A stretch of DNA of 47,495 bases. It comes from VGJV01 sp964646415. GTDB lineage: Bacteria; Patescibacteriota; Minisyncoccia; UBA6257; 2-01-FULL-56-20. A program made the position numbers and the translations under genes. This document shows positions 7,491-15,440 of the stretch, piece by piece; the first letter of the stretch is position 1; each line of letters opens with the position of its first letter. The notes under the pieces are model-generated. The model saw nothing but the letters and a program-made list of their open reading frames with translations, ran no database searches and had not been told where the DNA came from. The stretch spans positions 1-47,495 of the forward strand of contig CAZYEL010000006.1 in the NCBI GenBank assembly GCA_964646415.1, read 5' to 3'.

Positions 7491-7585
7491 ATAGATTCAA
7501 TTGTACCGTAGCGAGCCAAAGATGTAGAACCCGCGAACAAAAATTCCAGAGGGAATCCCACTCATAGCTTCACTCCCGGGCAAAC

Positions 7586-7611
7586 AAAAACCCCGCCGAG
7601 AGGCGGGGTTC
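7586..7611 (-). terminator. Rho-independent terminator after the major pilin gene
   Basis: On the minus strand a 7-bp GC stem (CCCCGCC/GGCGGGG, loop of four) is followed by a T-run. It lies 12 bases behind the major pilin stop, so much of the pilin message should end here, separating abundant pilin from the downstream peptidase and minor prepilins. Confidence 0.85.
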
Positions 7612-7622
7612 CTCGCAACCAC

Positions 7623-8105
7623 TTAGAAAGTTAGACAATAAGCCGTTCCTCCGCATGTTACCGTCGTACCACCCGATACGTTGCCACTCTGATCCACCGA
7701 ACCGCCGAAATTTATATTGCTGGTCAAGCCACCCTTATTATTGTTTGCATCCTCTAAAGTTGCGCTCAGCACATACGTATTTCCTGACCCGCCCTGGAGA
7801 TATTGGTAGCTGTTGGTTGCGGCGGGATCCTTCGGTAAATTGGGAATCCCCACTGTTTGCAACTTTGTCTGAAGGTCCGTCCAGTTGGTAGTACCACTAA
7901 CCGAGTCAGGGTATTTGCTATTCTTCTGGTAGTAAAGCTGCAATCCCGTCTGCACCTGCCGGAGGTCAGCAATGCGACGCGCATCCCGCCCCGCGCGCTG
8001 GCTGGGCCCGAGACCTACAAGAATCACCGACGCGAGAATGCCGATAATCGCGACCACAATCAAGAGCTCAATGAGCGTGAAGCCCTTTCTTAAAGTTATT
8101 AACAT
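7623..8105 (-). CDS. major type IV pilin-like protein
   Basis: The 160-residue protein has a six-residue basic leader and the canonical site RKG|FTLIELLIVVAIIGILASVILVGL with Glu5. Next come the helix end ARDARRIADLRQVQTGLQLYYQKNSKYPDS (a PilE/PulG-type beta-strand entry) and a C-terminal region with one Cys pair (TCGGTAYC). It has its own extended -10 promoter 6 bases before the ATG and a strong terminator, consistent with being the most expressed pilin of the cluster. Distinguishing a major pilin from a major pseudopilin is not possible from sequence alone, but pilT nearby favours a true pilus. Confidence 0.9.
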   Translation of the reverse strand: MLITLRKGFTLIELLIVVAIIGILASVILVGLGPSQRAGRDARRIADLRQVQTGLQLYYQKNSKYPDSVSGTTNWTDLQTKLQTVGIPNLPKDPAATNSYQYLQGGSGNTYVLSATLEDANNNKGGLTSNINFGGSVDQSGNVSGGTTVTCGGTAYCLTF

Positions 8106-8111
8106 GGTTTC

Positions 8112-8117
8112 AGTATA
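8112..8117 (-). promoter_or_regulatory. extended -10 promoter, leaderless type
   Basis: TGATATACT (extended TGn plus TATACT) ends 6 bases before the ATG of the major pilin gene at 8105. No clear -35 is seen. Confidence 0.75.
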
Positions 8118-8300
8118 TCATGTCCGACCTTTCGATGCCTGTGGATAAGTATCGTTCGCCCGGTTTCTTGCAGAGACGCTATCTGCGGCGTGCTGCCGCA
8201 GCGCTCCCTCTCGTGCCGCCGCACTCCGAGAAGCCCTGCAAGAAACAGGGCTACGCGCTTTGGAAAGAGAATGGAATCGCATTTATTTGCGTTATTTGCG

Positions 8301-8320
8301 CCTGCCTGCCGACAGGCAGG
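8301..8320. repeat. palindrome CCTGCCTGCCGACAGGCAGG
   Basis: This 20-bp palindromic repeat is identical to 45845-45864 and close to 44331-44351. Here it lies in the gap between the pilC end and the major pilin gene. Confidence 0.85.
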
Positions 8321-8327
8321 ATTACTC

Positions 8328-9539
8328 CTATCCGAAAGATGACGTGAGCTGGTAGAGTGGCACAAGAATAGAAGCGAAGAGAAGTCCCACGAGGAGCCCG
8401 ATACCGGCAATCAGAAGCGGCTGGATTAAGTTCATGATGTTGTTGATTACCTCATCCGCCTCGCGCTCATAGAATGCCGCGACCCGTCCGAAAATCTGGC
8501 TTAGCTGCCCAGACTCTTCTCCCACCGCAAGCATCTGCGGAACAAGTGCCGGGAAATAGTCGGGGTATCGCCGGATAAACTGGGAAATAGTCTCTCCGCC
8601 CCGCACCGCTTCGGACACCTCATGAAGAAGTTCCTGATACAGCGCGTTCGAGACGACGTGGCTCACTATCTCCAATGCCTGCGCAACCGGTATTCCACCC
8701 TTAAGAAGGAGCGAAGTGGTATAGGAAAGTCGCGAGAGCACCAGCGGCAGGTATACCCTGCTCACGAGCGGCACACGCACCTTCGCGTCATCCAAAACCG
8801 CCCGCCCTTCCGGCGTCCGGAAATACTCGGCAAGCAGTACGCCCCCGAATACCGCCCCTATTGCGACCAGCCACCACCATGTACCCAAAAACGCCCCGCC
8901 GCCCAAAAGGATTTGGGTAAGGAATGGCAGCGGCACGCCCGACTCCTCGAACACTGGCCTGATTTGCGGGAATACGAATGCCACCATCACAAAAGCGACG
9001 AGCACAAACATTCCCACGACGAGCGCGGGGTACGTCATCGCCCCGACCGCTTTTCCCACCAACACGTCTTCCTTCTCGGTATAGTCTGCAAGGAAACCGA
9101 TCACCTCGTCAAGCTTTCCCGTAATCTCGGACGCCCGCACCATCGCGACATAAAAATCCGAGAACATTCCTCCGCGCCGTTCCAGCGCCTGTGAGAAAGA
9201 AAGACCGGTATCAATGTCCTCCGCCACTTCAAAAATCGCCTCCTTCAACGCCAAATTTGCGGTCTGGGCATGGAGATTGCGGAGCGCGGCGGAGAGCGGA
9301 ATCCGCGCCTCGAGGAGCGTCGCAAGCTGCCGGAAGAAAATGACTTTATCCTTCCGCTTCACTCTCCCGAAAAAACCGGAAATCCGTTCAAAAATACCCT
9401 CCTTCCCCGCAGATTCAATGCTTAAAATAAAAAGATTATGCGTCGAGAGAATCTCGCTCGCGACTTGGCGGCTCGCCGCCTCCACGAAGCCGACTTGATC
9501 TTCTCCCTCCTTGGTTTTCGCGTGATATTTAAATTTCAT
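8328..9539 (-). CDS. pilC: type IV pilus inner-membrane platform protein
   Basis: The 403-residue GspF/PilC family protein forms the membrane platform that couples the PilB and PilT motors to pilin addition and removal. Two T2SF domains are visible, with matching motifs 'FFRQLATLLEARIPLSAALRNL' near residue 70 and 'LSYTTSLLLKGGIPVAQALEIV' near 270, plus three long membrane segments (about 170-195, 220-240, 370-400). The ATG at 9539 directly abuts the end of a CCCGTTAGA-type inverted repeat, so its leader is a long hairpin. It follows pilT in the operon. Confidence 0.95.
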   Translation of the reverse strand: MKFKYHAKTKEGEDQVGFVEAASRQVASEILSTHNLFILSIESAGKEGIFERISGFFGRVKRKDKVIFFRQLATLLEARIPLSAALRNLHAQTANLALKEAIFEVAEDIDTGLSFSQALERRGGMFSDFYVAMVRASEITGKLDEVIGFLADYTEKEDVLVGKAVGAMTYPALVVGMFVLVAFVMVAFVFPQIRPVFEESGVPLPFLTQILLGGGAFLGTWWWLVAIGAVFGGVLLAEYFRTPEGRAVLDDAKVRVPLVSRVYLPLVLSRLSYTTSLLLKGGIPVAQALEIVSHVVSNALYQELLHEVSEAVRGGETISQFIRRYPDYFPALVPQMLAVGEESGQLSQIFGRVAAFYEREADEVINNIMNLIQPLLIAGIGLLVGLLFASILVPLYQLTSSFG

Positions 9540-9657
9540 CCCGTTAGAAGCAGGTCGCGGTCATCCCGCTCTGCAAATGACTGAGCACCATCCACAAGTT
9601 TCTGAATTATTGAAAAATGTCATTGTGGTCATGTGCGACCGCGGCTTCTAACGGGAT
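9538..9657. repeat. CCCGTTAGA-type inverted repeat element
   Basis: The 14-bp perfect terminal inverted repeats ATCCCGTTAGAAGC (9538-9551) and GCTTCTAACGGGAT (9644-9657) enclose about 92 bp. Next to each arm are further partly matching blocks (GGTCGCGGTCA and GCGACCGCG). It fills the gap between pilT and pilC and includes the A and T of the pilC start codon. Confidence 0.85.
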
Positions 9658-9683
9658 TCATAACCTTTCCACTTATTCTACTC

Positions 9684-10760
9684 CTACATTCTCTCCAAAA
9701 GAATTCGCAGCTCCGCAGGATTCAGGGAATAAAGTTCCGCGTTTTCAAGCGAGATTTCTTTACTCTTCACAAGCATCGCGAGCGCGCGGTTTAAAGTAAA
9801 CATTCCTTCTTGAAGACTGGTTTCGATAACAAGGTCAATCTGGTAAATTTTCCGCTCGCGGATAAGGTTCCTGATTGCCGGGTTTACCAGCATGATTTCC
9901 GCCGCAGGCACCCGGCCGCCCGCCGTACGGGGCAAGAGGCGCTGTGAAACGATCGCAACAAGCGTCGCCGCGAGCTGCGAGACTACCTGGCTCTGCTGCT
10001 CCGGAGCAAAGGAATCGATAATCCGGTCGATCGTCTGGGATGCGGAGTTTGTGTGAAGCGTCGAGAACACAAGGTGGCCGGTTTCCGCCGCAGTCATCGC
10101 GGTTGCAATCGAGGCAGCATCGCGCATCTCGCCTATCATGATGACGTCCGGATCCTGCCGCAGCACCGTCCGCAATGCATCATGAAACGTCGCAGTATCG
10201 TTCCCCACTTCGCGCTGCGAGATAATCGCCTTGTCCTGCGTGAACAAATATTCAATCGGGTCTTCGACGGTCACGATGTGGTCCGCGCGCGTGTGGTTCA
10301 CTTCGTCAAGCACCGCTGCAAGCGAGGTGGACTTCCCATGCCCCGCAGGACCCACTACCAGTACGAATCCTTGGGAAAGTTTCGCGAAGTCGTGAAGAAT
10401 CGGCGGGAGGCTCAACTCTTCCACGGTGCGGATGCGCGCGGGAATCACCCGGAGCGCGGCGGCAACATACCCCCGCTGGTAATACACGTTTGCACGAAAC
10501 CGTACTTTATCCTCAAGGTTGTACGCAAAGTCAAGCTGGCGCTCCTTCACAAAACGCTCTTTCTGCTCGGGCGTGAGGAGCGCGGAAACCAGACCCTCCG
10601 CGGATTCCGGGGTCAGAATCGTTTCCTGCTGAAGAGGGATAAGCACCCCGTCAATCCGAAGCGCAGGACGCCGCCCTACCGCAATGTGAAGGTCGGAGGC
10701 ATTCTGCCGCGCCGCCGCTACCAGTAATCCTTTGAGTTGTTCCTGATAATCCATGGGCAT
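9684..10760 (-). CDS. pilT: pilus retraction ATPase
   Basis: This 358-residue hexameric ATPase powers pilus retraction. The N-terminal PAS-like part contains SDLHIAVGRRPALRIDG. The P-loop is GPAGHGKST, a valid Walker A but with His where Ser is normal (GPTGSGKST). The Asp box is HIVTVEDPIEYLF, Walker B VLRQDPDVIMIGEMRD, and the His box TGHLVFSTLHTNSASQTIDRIIDSF. The second Met (10754) is an equally good start. It lies between pilB and pilC and is preceded by paired heptad arrays. Confidence 0.95.
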   Translation of the reverse strand: MPMDYQEQLKGLLVAAARQNASDLHIAVGRRPALRIDGVLIPLQQETILTPESAEGLVSALLTPEQKERFVKERQLDFAYNLEDKVRFRANVYYQRGYVAAALRVIPARIRTVEELSLPPILHDFAKLSQGFVLVVGPAGHGKSTSLAAVLDEVNHTRADHIVTVEDPIEYLFTQDKAIISQREVGNDTATFHDALRTVLRQDPDVIMIGEMRDAASIATAMTAAETGHLVFSTLHTNSASQTIDRIIDSFAPEQQSQVVSQLAATLVAIVSQRLLPRTAGGRVPAAEIMLVNPAIRNLIRERKIYQIDLVIETSLQEGMFTLNRALAMLVKSKEISLENAELYSLNPAELRILLERM

Positions 10761-10848
10761 AGGTTTTAGGTTCGAGGTTTCAGGTTTAAGTTAATCTTCC
10801 GTCTCAAAATTTTCCTAAAACCTAACCGGTAACACCTAAAACCTATTC
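10761..10848. repeat. paired inverted heptad arrays between pilB and pilT
   Basis: The left arm is five words of AGGTTTA type (10761-10795), the spacer 18 bp, and the right arm five words of CCTAAAA type (10814-10848). The two arms are clear inverse complements of one another, and both keep the 7-bp period. Confidence 0.9.
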
Positions 10849-10850
10849 TA

Positions 10851-12578
10851 TCACACCTCTTCCGTCTCGCGTACCACTTCCTCAAGCATCACCAGGCCTT
10901 CAAGCGCTTTCATGACGCCATCCTGCCGGAGCGAAATCACTCCCTGGTCTTTGGCTTCCTTCATTATATTCTGAATGGTAGGCCCCGCTTCGATAATCCC
11001 CTTAAGCGCCTCGCTCATCTCAAGAATTTCGAAAATCGCAACACGCCCCGTGATCCCCCGCCCCTTGCATGCGTTACATCCCGGCGCATGGAAAATCTTA
11101 TAAGGCTCCGCATAGCGGGATTGGAGTTCCGGAGGCAATCCCTGCAGTGCGGCGGTGATTATTTTTATTACTGCGGGCGATGCGGGCTCTCCCACCTTGC
11201 ACACGCCGCACAATTCTCCCACAAGCCGTTGCGCGATCATCACGCTTACCGACACCGGGAGAAGGAACGGCTCAACTTTCATGTCCATAAGACGGGAAAC
11301 CACACTCGCGGCATTGTTTGTGTGAATCGTCGAAAGCACAATGTGTCCGGTCAATGCCGCCCGCACGGCGAGCTCCGCCGTTTCGGCATCCCTGATTTCC
11401 CCCACCATGATCACGTCCGGGTCCTGCCGGAGAATCTGCCGCAACCCGGAAGCAAAGTCATAGCCGATCTCCGGGTGCACCTGGGACTGGTTCACGCCGG
11501 AAACCAAATATTCTACCGGGTCTTCAAGACTCACGATATTCACTTTTTCGTTGTTCAACCGCTGAAGCACCGCGTAGAGCGTGGTTGTTTTTCCCGATCC
11601 CGTCGGTCCGCTCACCACAACCATCCCATAGGGCTTCGCAAGATTCCGCTCGATTACCGCAAGGTTCCGCCCGGTAACTCCCAGTACGTCGAATGATTTC
11701 AGCCCCACTGAAGGATCAAGTACGCGCACGGCTATTTTTTCTCCGGCGGGAGTCGGGAACGTGGCGACACGAAAATCTATTTCCCGATTTTGGACCGTTG
11801 TCCGAAACCGGCCGTCCTGCGGCACGCGGTTTTCGTCAATCTTCAAATTGGAAAGCACCTTGAGGCGGGATATCATCGGCTGCGCGAGTTCAATGGGGAG
11901 CGACGCGGTTTCTTGAAGCTCTCCGTGTATACGAAAACGCACGCGCAAATAATCTTCCTGCGGCTCAATGTGCACATCCGATGCACGCTGCATCACTGCT
12001 TCTTCGAACGTACGCGCAACAATTTTGATAACGGGAGCGTCTTCAATGTCACCCTCTTTTATTTCTTCAAGCCGCACCGCGGTCCGTCCCTTTGTCCCCG
12101 GCTTCGCGCGGAACAAAGCAAGCGCCGCATTGATGTCGTTGCGATAAGGGGAATATTTCTGGAGAATCCGCTGCCAGTCGCCCCATGAAATCACGTAGAT
12201 TCCCAAACTCGCCCGCTGCGAACGGGCGACGAATTTCAGAGCTTCCTGCGCTTTTTGGTCGTCGGGATTCACCATCCCTACCACGAGAAGATTCTCTTTC
12301 CTGCCCAGCGGCGCCACGCCGTACGTCCGCGCCGTAGGCTCAGGTACCACACGAAGAAGCGCGTCGTCAAAATGCTCAATATCCACTTTTTGATAAGGAA
12401 TTTTCAAAAGCGCGCTTTTGATTTCCGCCGCGCGCCGGTCATCTACAAGATGCTTCGTGTAAAGAACGTCCTCGATCGAACGGTTGCCAAGAAGCGCTTC
12501 GCGCTGTGCCTTAGTGGCGGCAACCGCGTCAAGCAGACCTGCCTTTTGGAGCTCTTGAAGCAATTGTTCGCCGGTCAT
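10851..12578 (-). CDS. pilB: pilus extension ATPase
   Basis: This 575-residue GspE/PilB motor drives pilus polymerisation. The N-terminal GspE-N region (MTGEQLLQELQKAGLL) is followed by the catalytic domain with Walker A GPTGSGKTTTLYAVL, Asp box NIVSLEDPVEYLV, Walker B LRQDPDVIMVGEIRDAETAELA and His box HIVLSTIHTNNAAS. The tetracysteine zinc motif (CGVC and CNAC) typical of GspE/PilB is present. The start at 12578 is chosen because the family N-terminus begins there; a frame to 12605 would only translate the heptad array upstream. Confidence 0.96.
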   Translation of the reverse strand: MTGEQLLQELQKAGLLDAVAATKAQREALLGNRSIEDVLYTKHLVDDRRAAEIKSALLKIPYQKVDIEHFDDALLRVVPEPTARTYGVAPLGRKENLLVVGMVNPDDQKAQEALKFVARSQRASLGIYVISWGDWQRILQKYSPYRNDINAALALFRAKPGTKGRTAVRLEEIKEGDIEDAPVIKIVARTFEEAVMQRASDVHIEPQEDYLRVRFRIHGELQETASLPIELAQPMISRLKVLSNLKIDENRVPQDGRFRTTVQNREIDFRVATFPTPAGEKIAVRVLDPSVGLKSFDVLGVTGRNLAVIERNLAKPYGMVVVSGPTGSGKTTTLYAVLQRLNNEKVNIVSLEDPVEYLVSGVNQSQVHPEIGYDFASGLRQILRQDPDVIMVGEIRDAETAELAVRAALTGHIVLSTIHTNNAASVVSRLMDMKVEPFLLPVSVSVMIAQRLVGELCGVCKVGEPASPAVIKIITAALQGLPPELQSRYAEPYKIFHAPGCNACKGRGITGRVAIFEILEMSEALKGIIEAGPTIQNIMKEAKDQGVISLRQDGVMKALEGLVMLEEVVRETEEV

Positions 12579-12583
12579 TGGAT

Positions 12584-12672
12584 AGTGACAAGTGACAAGC
12601 GACAAGTGACAAGAATAAATGAGCGTGCGTGCCCATTTCCCACTCCTTGTTCCTTGTTCCTTGTTCCTTGTC
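12584..12672. repeat. paired inverted heptad arrays upstream of pilB
   Basis: The left arm is five words of AGTGACA type (12584-12618), the spacer 26 bp, and the right arm CCTTGTT three times plus CCTTGTC (12645-12672). The arms are inverse-related through GACAAG/CTTGTC and sit inside the pilus operon. Confidence 0.9.
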
Positions 12673-12686
12673 TCACGTTATTCATT

Positions 12687-12980
12687 CTAGAATCCCAAAA
12701 ATGGATTCGGCCTTCCCAGCTTGGTCGGCTGAGGCAGCGACACATACTGTTTTAATTCCAGGAATGTGGAACTTCGCATAAGGCGCTCCGGATCAAGGTC
12801 GATTTTTGAAAGCGCTTCAGTGCTCTTAAAACTCTCGGGCGTCGGGAAAGAAATAAGCTCGGGGTTTTTGAAAAAGAGGTAATACGTTGCCACGCCGACC
12901 ACGCCCACAATCACCACCCACACTATTACGGTGATTGTACTCGTCGGATTCTGTTGTTCCTCCTCAATAATAATCGCCAT
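12687..12980 (-). CDS. small single-pass membrane protein of the pilus operon (PilP position)
   Basis: The 97-residue protein has an acidic N-terminus, one membrane helix (about 17-38, ITVIVWVVIVGVVGVATYYLFF), and a short Pro-rich extracytoplasmic tail. It occupies the slot where many pilus operons encode PilP, between pilO and pilB. I see no PilP lipobox or domain, so it is probably a CPR-specific alignment-complex subunit. Without an outer membrane a true PilP/PilQ pair is not expected. It starts only 3 bases after pilO ends. Confidence 0.75.
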   Translation of the reverse strand: MAIIIEEEQQNPTSTITVIVWVVIVGVVGVATYYLFFKNPELISFPTPESFKSTEALSKIDLDPERLMRSSTFLELKQYVSLPQPTKLGRPNPFLGF

Positions 12981-12983
12981 GGA

Positions 12984-13583
12984 TTACTGTTCCTTCTGGT
13001 AATACGTCGCCACTTTTAGCTCAACCCTATAGAGGTCCTGGTTTGGCTTTCCGGATGGCACAATAGACAAAAATGCGATGTCGAACACGCGGATGTTGGA
13101 CTCAATTTTCTCGAGAAAGCTTTTTATATTGTCATAGCTCCCCGTGAAACTCACTTGCAATGCAAGCTTCCCCAATGGCCGCGCAAGATGCAACGCGCCG
13201 CCCTGCGCCTGCGGCGCACCACCTCTCTCCTCTCCAGAATTCCCCTCTTCCGTCATGGCGAACGACTGGGCTCCCAGCGTGTCACTCTGCACCAATCCTG
13301 CAAGCTGCGCGAGCGCTCCCGACACGTCGATTGTGAGCGGAAGCGTGAGACTGATTAAATTCCGAAATTCGATTTTGTTGTTGTACGCGCTGATGAGCTG
13401 CTGCACTTTTTTAACCGCCTCCTGTTCGTTCGCCACGAACCGTTCCCGCACGAACACTTCTCCTTTCAGCTTCTGCACCTCCGCATACGCAGGGCGGATA
13501 AAGTTAAGAAAGGTGATGAGGGCCCCTCCGATGAGAAGAAGCGACGTCACCATGCTCAAGAGTCGTTTTGTGGTCTGTTTCAT
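12984..13583 (-). CDS. pilO: pilus alignment protein PilO-like
   Basis: The 199-residue bitopic protein has a membrane helix at residues 8-30 (LLSMVTSLLLIGGALITFLNFI), then a coiled coil (EVQKLKGEVFVRERFVANEQEAVKKVQQLISAYNNK), then a ferredoxin-like C-terminal domain with the PilO-type segment 'LALQVSFTGSYDNIKSFLEKIESNIRVFDI'. It partners PilN in the inner-membrane alignment complex that docks PilM. It is part of the pilM-N-O series. Confidence 0.88.
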   Translation of the reverse strand: MKQTTKRLLSMVTSLLLIGGALITFLNFIRPAYAEVQKLKGEVFVRERFVANEQEAVKKVQQLISAYNNKIEFRNLISLTLPLTIDVSGALAQLAGLVQSDTLGAQSFAMTEEGNSGEERGGAPQAQGGALHLARPLGKLALQVSFTGSYDNIKSFLEKIESNIRVFDIAFLSIVPSGKPNQDLYRVELKVATYYQKEQ

Positions 13584-13602
13584 CTTGCGTGCATGTACTG
13601 CA

Positions 13603-14163
13603 TCATTTCGCCCCTTTGCTCGTAAAGAAACCGGGGGGGAATGTGAGCGTGCCGCTGAATTCCCAACCCACTTTCTCTTTCGAGGTCACGCTCCCGAATA
13701 AACTCTCCTTCACCTCCTTCGCGCGCTCAAATATTGCAAGTTGCTCTTCCACATCTCCCAAACTTTTCCCCGTTCCGGAGACCATCACTTTTCCCGTCGT
13801 CACCTCTACGGAGAACTGACGATAGAAAATGTTTGCCTGTGTGTGTTCTTGAAACCACTTCAAAAAGGGGGTGAGCGCCGCATGTTGGTCAAGAAGCTTC
13901 TTAACATTGCTCAATTGAGCGTAAAACGAAGTAATTTTCTCCTGCTGGGCAAGCGGAATCTGTTGCGTAAACGCCTGGATTTGGTCGTTCAATTTTTTTA
14001 TGCGCCCTTCAAAATGCGGCTTGTAGCCAAACGCTACGCCCCCATACACAATAACGCTGATTAGAAACAGCGCGCCGGAGAAAAGCAAAAGTTGCGACGA
14101 CCACCCGGGCGTTCCCAGAGGTTCCCGGCTTAATCGATCAATTACTTTTTGAGGTAAGGGCAT
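13603..14163 (-). CDS. pilN: PilN-like pilus assembly protein
   Basis: The 186-residue protein has a short basic N-terminus (MPLPQKVIDRLSREPL), a membrane helix at about 22-48 (LLLFSGALFLISVIVYGGVAFGY), then a coiled coil and small C-terminal domain. PilN N-termini bind PilM. No conserved INLLP motif is obvious, so the call rests on position between pilM and pilO and on topology. Confidence 0.8.
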   Translation of the reverse strand: MPLPQKVIDRLSREPLGTPGWSSQLLLFSGALFLISVIVYGGVAFGYKPHFEGRIKKLNDQIQAFTQQIPLAQQEKITSFYAQLSNVKKLLDQHAALTPFLKWFQEHTQANIFYRQFSVEVTTGKVMVSGTGKSLGDVEEQLAIFERAKEVKESLFGSVTSKEKVGWEFSGTLTFPPGFFTSKGAK

Positions 14164-14203
14164 TGAAAAGCAATATCTAAATTAAATGTTTGGGGTTTGT
14201 TTA

Positions 14204-14239
14204 GGTTAATTAGGGCAATTAGAGTAATTAGGTTAATTC
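14204..14239. repeat. nonamer tandem repeat between pilM and pilN
   Basis: Four 9-bp words (GGTTAATTA, GGGCAATTA, GAGTAATTA, GGTTAATTC). Same style as the heptad arrays but with period nine. It touches the stop of pilM. Confidence 0.75.
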
Positions 14240-15328
14240 TTACACAAATTCCCTCATGGTGAGCCCCAACGCCACCGAAAGCATCGGACCGACTTCCGGA
14301 ACAATCGGCTCAAGCTCGGGAGGATGCTCAAAGCGGGTAAATGGAGCGGCTTTCACCACCGGCATGCCCATTTCCCTTTCAAAGTAAGCATCAAGCCCCA
14401 TAAGATTCGCCCCGCCGCCCGTAAGTACGATACGTTCAGGCTGCGGAGCTCCAGGAAACTGGCTGCCGTAGCTGAATTGCGCCTTTTTCACCTCATTAAT
14501 TATAGCATCTAAAAATGGCAACATGATTGTGGACAATTCGTAGCTCTGTCCCGCATGCCCGATACCCCGCTCCCGCTTGAGCTCCTCGGCACGAAGAGGA
14601 TTGATGTTCAGCCCCTGGGCGAGCGCCTGAGTAAGAGATGCCCCTGCAAAATCGCTCTGACTCACAAACCGAAGCTCACCCTTCACCGCGAATGCAATGC
14701 TTGTCGAACGACTCCCGATGTCCACGACAAGTGTAAGCGTCGGGTCTCCTGTAGTAAGGATCCGCGCAAGACCCAACGATTCAATTTCAAGGGCGCGGAG
14801 CGTGAGTCCCGCAAGTTTGAAAAGGCGCTGGTACCGCTTGATCTGCTCCCGTGGGACCGAGATAAGAAGAATCTGATCATGCCGGAATCCCTTTTTATCC
14901 TGAAACTCCCCCACTTTTAACCAATCAATCGCGACTTCCGAAAGCGGCTGGGGAATATATTCTCTCGCCTGGAACGCAATCGTTTTTTTGAGTTCTTCGG
15001 GTGTCATCGCCGGGAAGTCAAGCACGGTGGTAAACGCCGCGAATGCGGGGAACGAAGCAATTACTTCCCGTGCCCGGGGCTTCATTTTTCCCACAAGAAT
15101 CTTCAAAAGTTCCGCCGCATCCTCCTCAAAAATTTTGAGCGCGCTCGTCTGGAGCGCGTTATTGGCGCGGAGAAGATACCCCCCTAACTCCAGCATGCCG
15201 TAATTCACAATCTGCGGAAGTTGTTCCCCCTGTTTCACCTCCGCCACTTTAATGGAAGTAGTGCCGATGTCCACCCCAAGGTACAGGGGGAAAGTTGCCT
15301 GACGCAAATTACGGAACATGCTCCACAT
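14240..15328 (-). CDS. pilM: actin-like pilus assembly ATPase
   Basis: This protein of about 362 residues has an actin-like fold: phosphate-1 motif YLGVDIGTTSIKVAEVK near the start, LTLVVDIGSRSTSIAFAVKG as phosphate-2, and IVLTGGGANLMGLDAYFE as the adenosine motif. It docks on PilN and recruits the motor complex at the cytoplasmic face. The start is at 15328 (or the Met three codons on, 15319). A longer frame to 15418 lies upstream of the TATAAT box and is not supported. It is the first gene of the pilus operon. Confidence 0.93.
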   Translation of the reverse strand: MWSMFRNLRQATFPLYLGVDIGTTSIKVAEVKQGEQLPQIVNYGMLELGGYLLRANNALQTSALKIFEEDAAELLKILVGKMKPRAREVIASFPAFAAFTTVLDFPAMTPEELKKTIAFQAREYIPQPLSEVAIDWLKVGEFQDKKGFRHDQILLISVPREQIKRYQRLFKLAGLTLRALEIESLGLARILTTGDPTLTLVVDIGSRSTSIAFAVKGELRFVSQSDFAGASLTQALAQGLNINPLRAEELKRERGIGHAGQSYELSTIMLPFLDAIINEVKKAQFSYGSQFPGAPQPERIVLTGGGANLMGLDAYFEREMGMPVVKAAPFTRFEHPPELEPIVPEVGPMLSVALGLTMREFV

Positions 15329-15334
15329 AGCCTG

Positions 15335-15340
15335 ATTATA
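15335..15340 (-). promoter_or_regulatory. -10 box of the pilus operon, leaderless type
   Basis: A perfect TATAAT after GGGG ends 6 bases before the ATG at 15328. It is divergent from the comF promoter. Confidence 0.75.
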
Positions 15341-15404
15341 CCCCGTAATGTGGTACAAATCCCGAAAAGGCGATGCGCCTGAAAGTGGGGAGTGGAATGG
15401 CTTG

Positions 15405-15434
15405 TTGAAAATTGGCACCCAGAAATTCTAGAAT
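15405..15434 (+). promoter_or_regulatory. comF promoter, leaderless type
   Basis: TTGAAA (15405-15410), an 18-bp spacer, then TAGAAT (15429-15434) ending 6 bases before the comF ATG at 15441. Confidence 0.8.
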
Positions 15435-15440
15435 AGAAGC

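Noticed and set aside
10761..10848. Paired heptad arrays as ordinary Rho-independent terminators
   Set aside because: They lack a GC core with a T-run and several lie inside the pilus operon or inside coding regions, where stopping transcription would make no sense.
14240..15418. Longer N-terminal extension of PilM starting at 15418
   Set aside because: The extension reads through the TATAAT box and has no family match; the actin-like domain starts just after 15319-15328.
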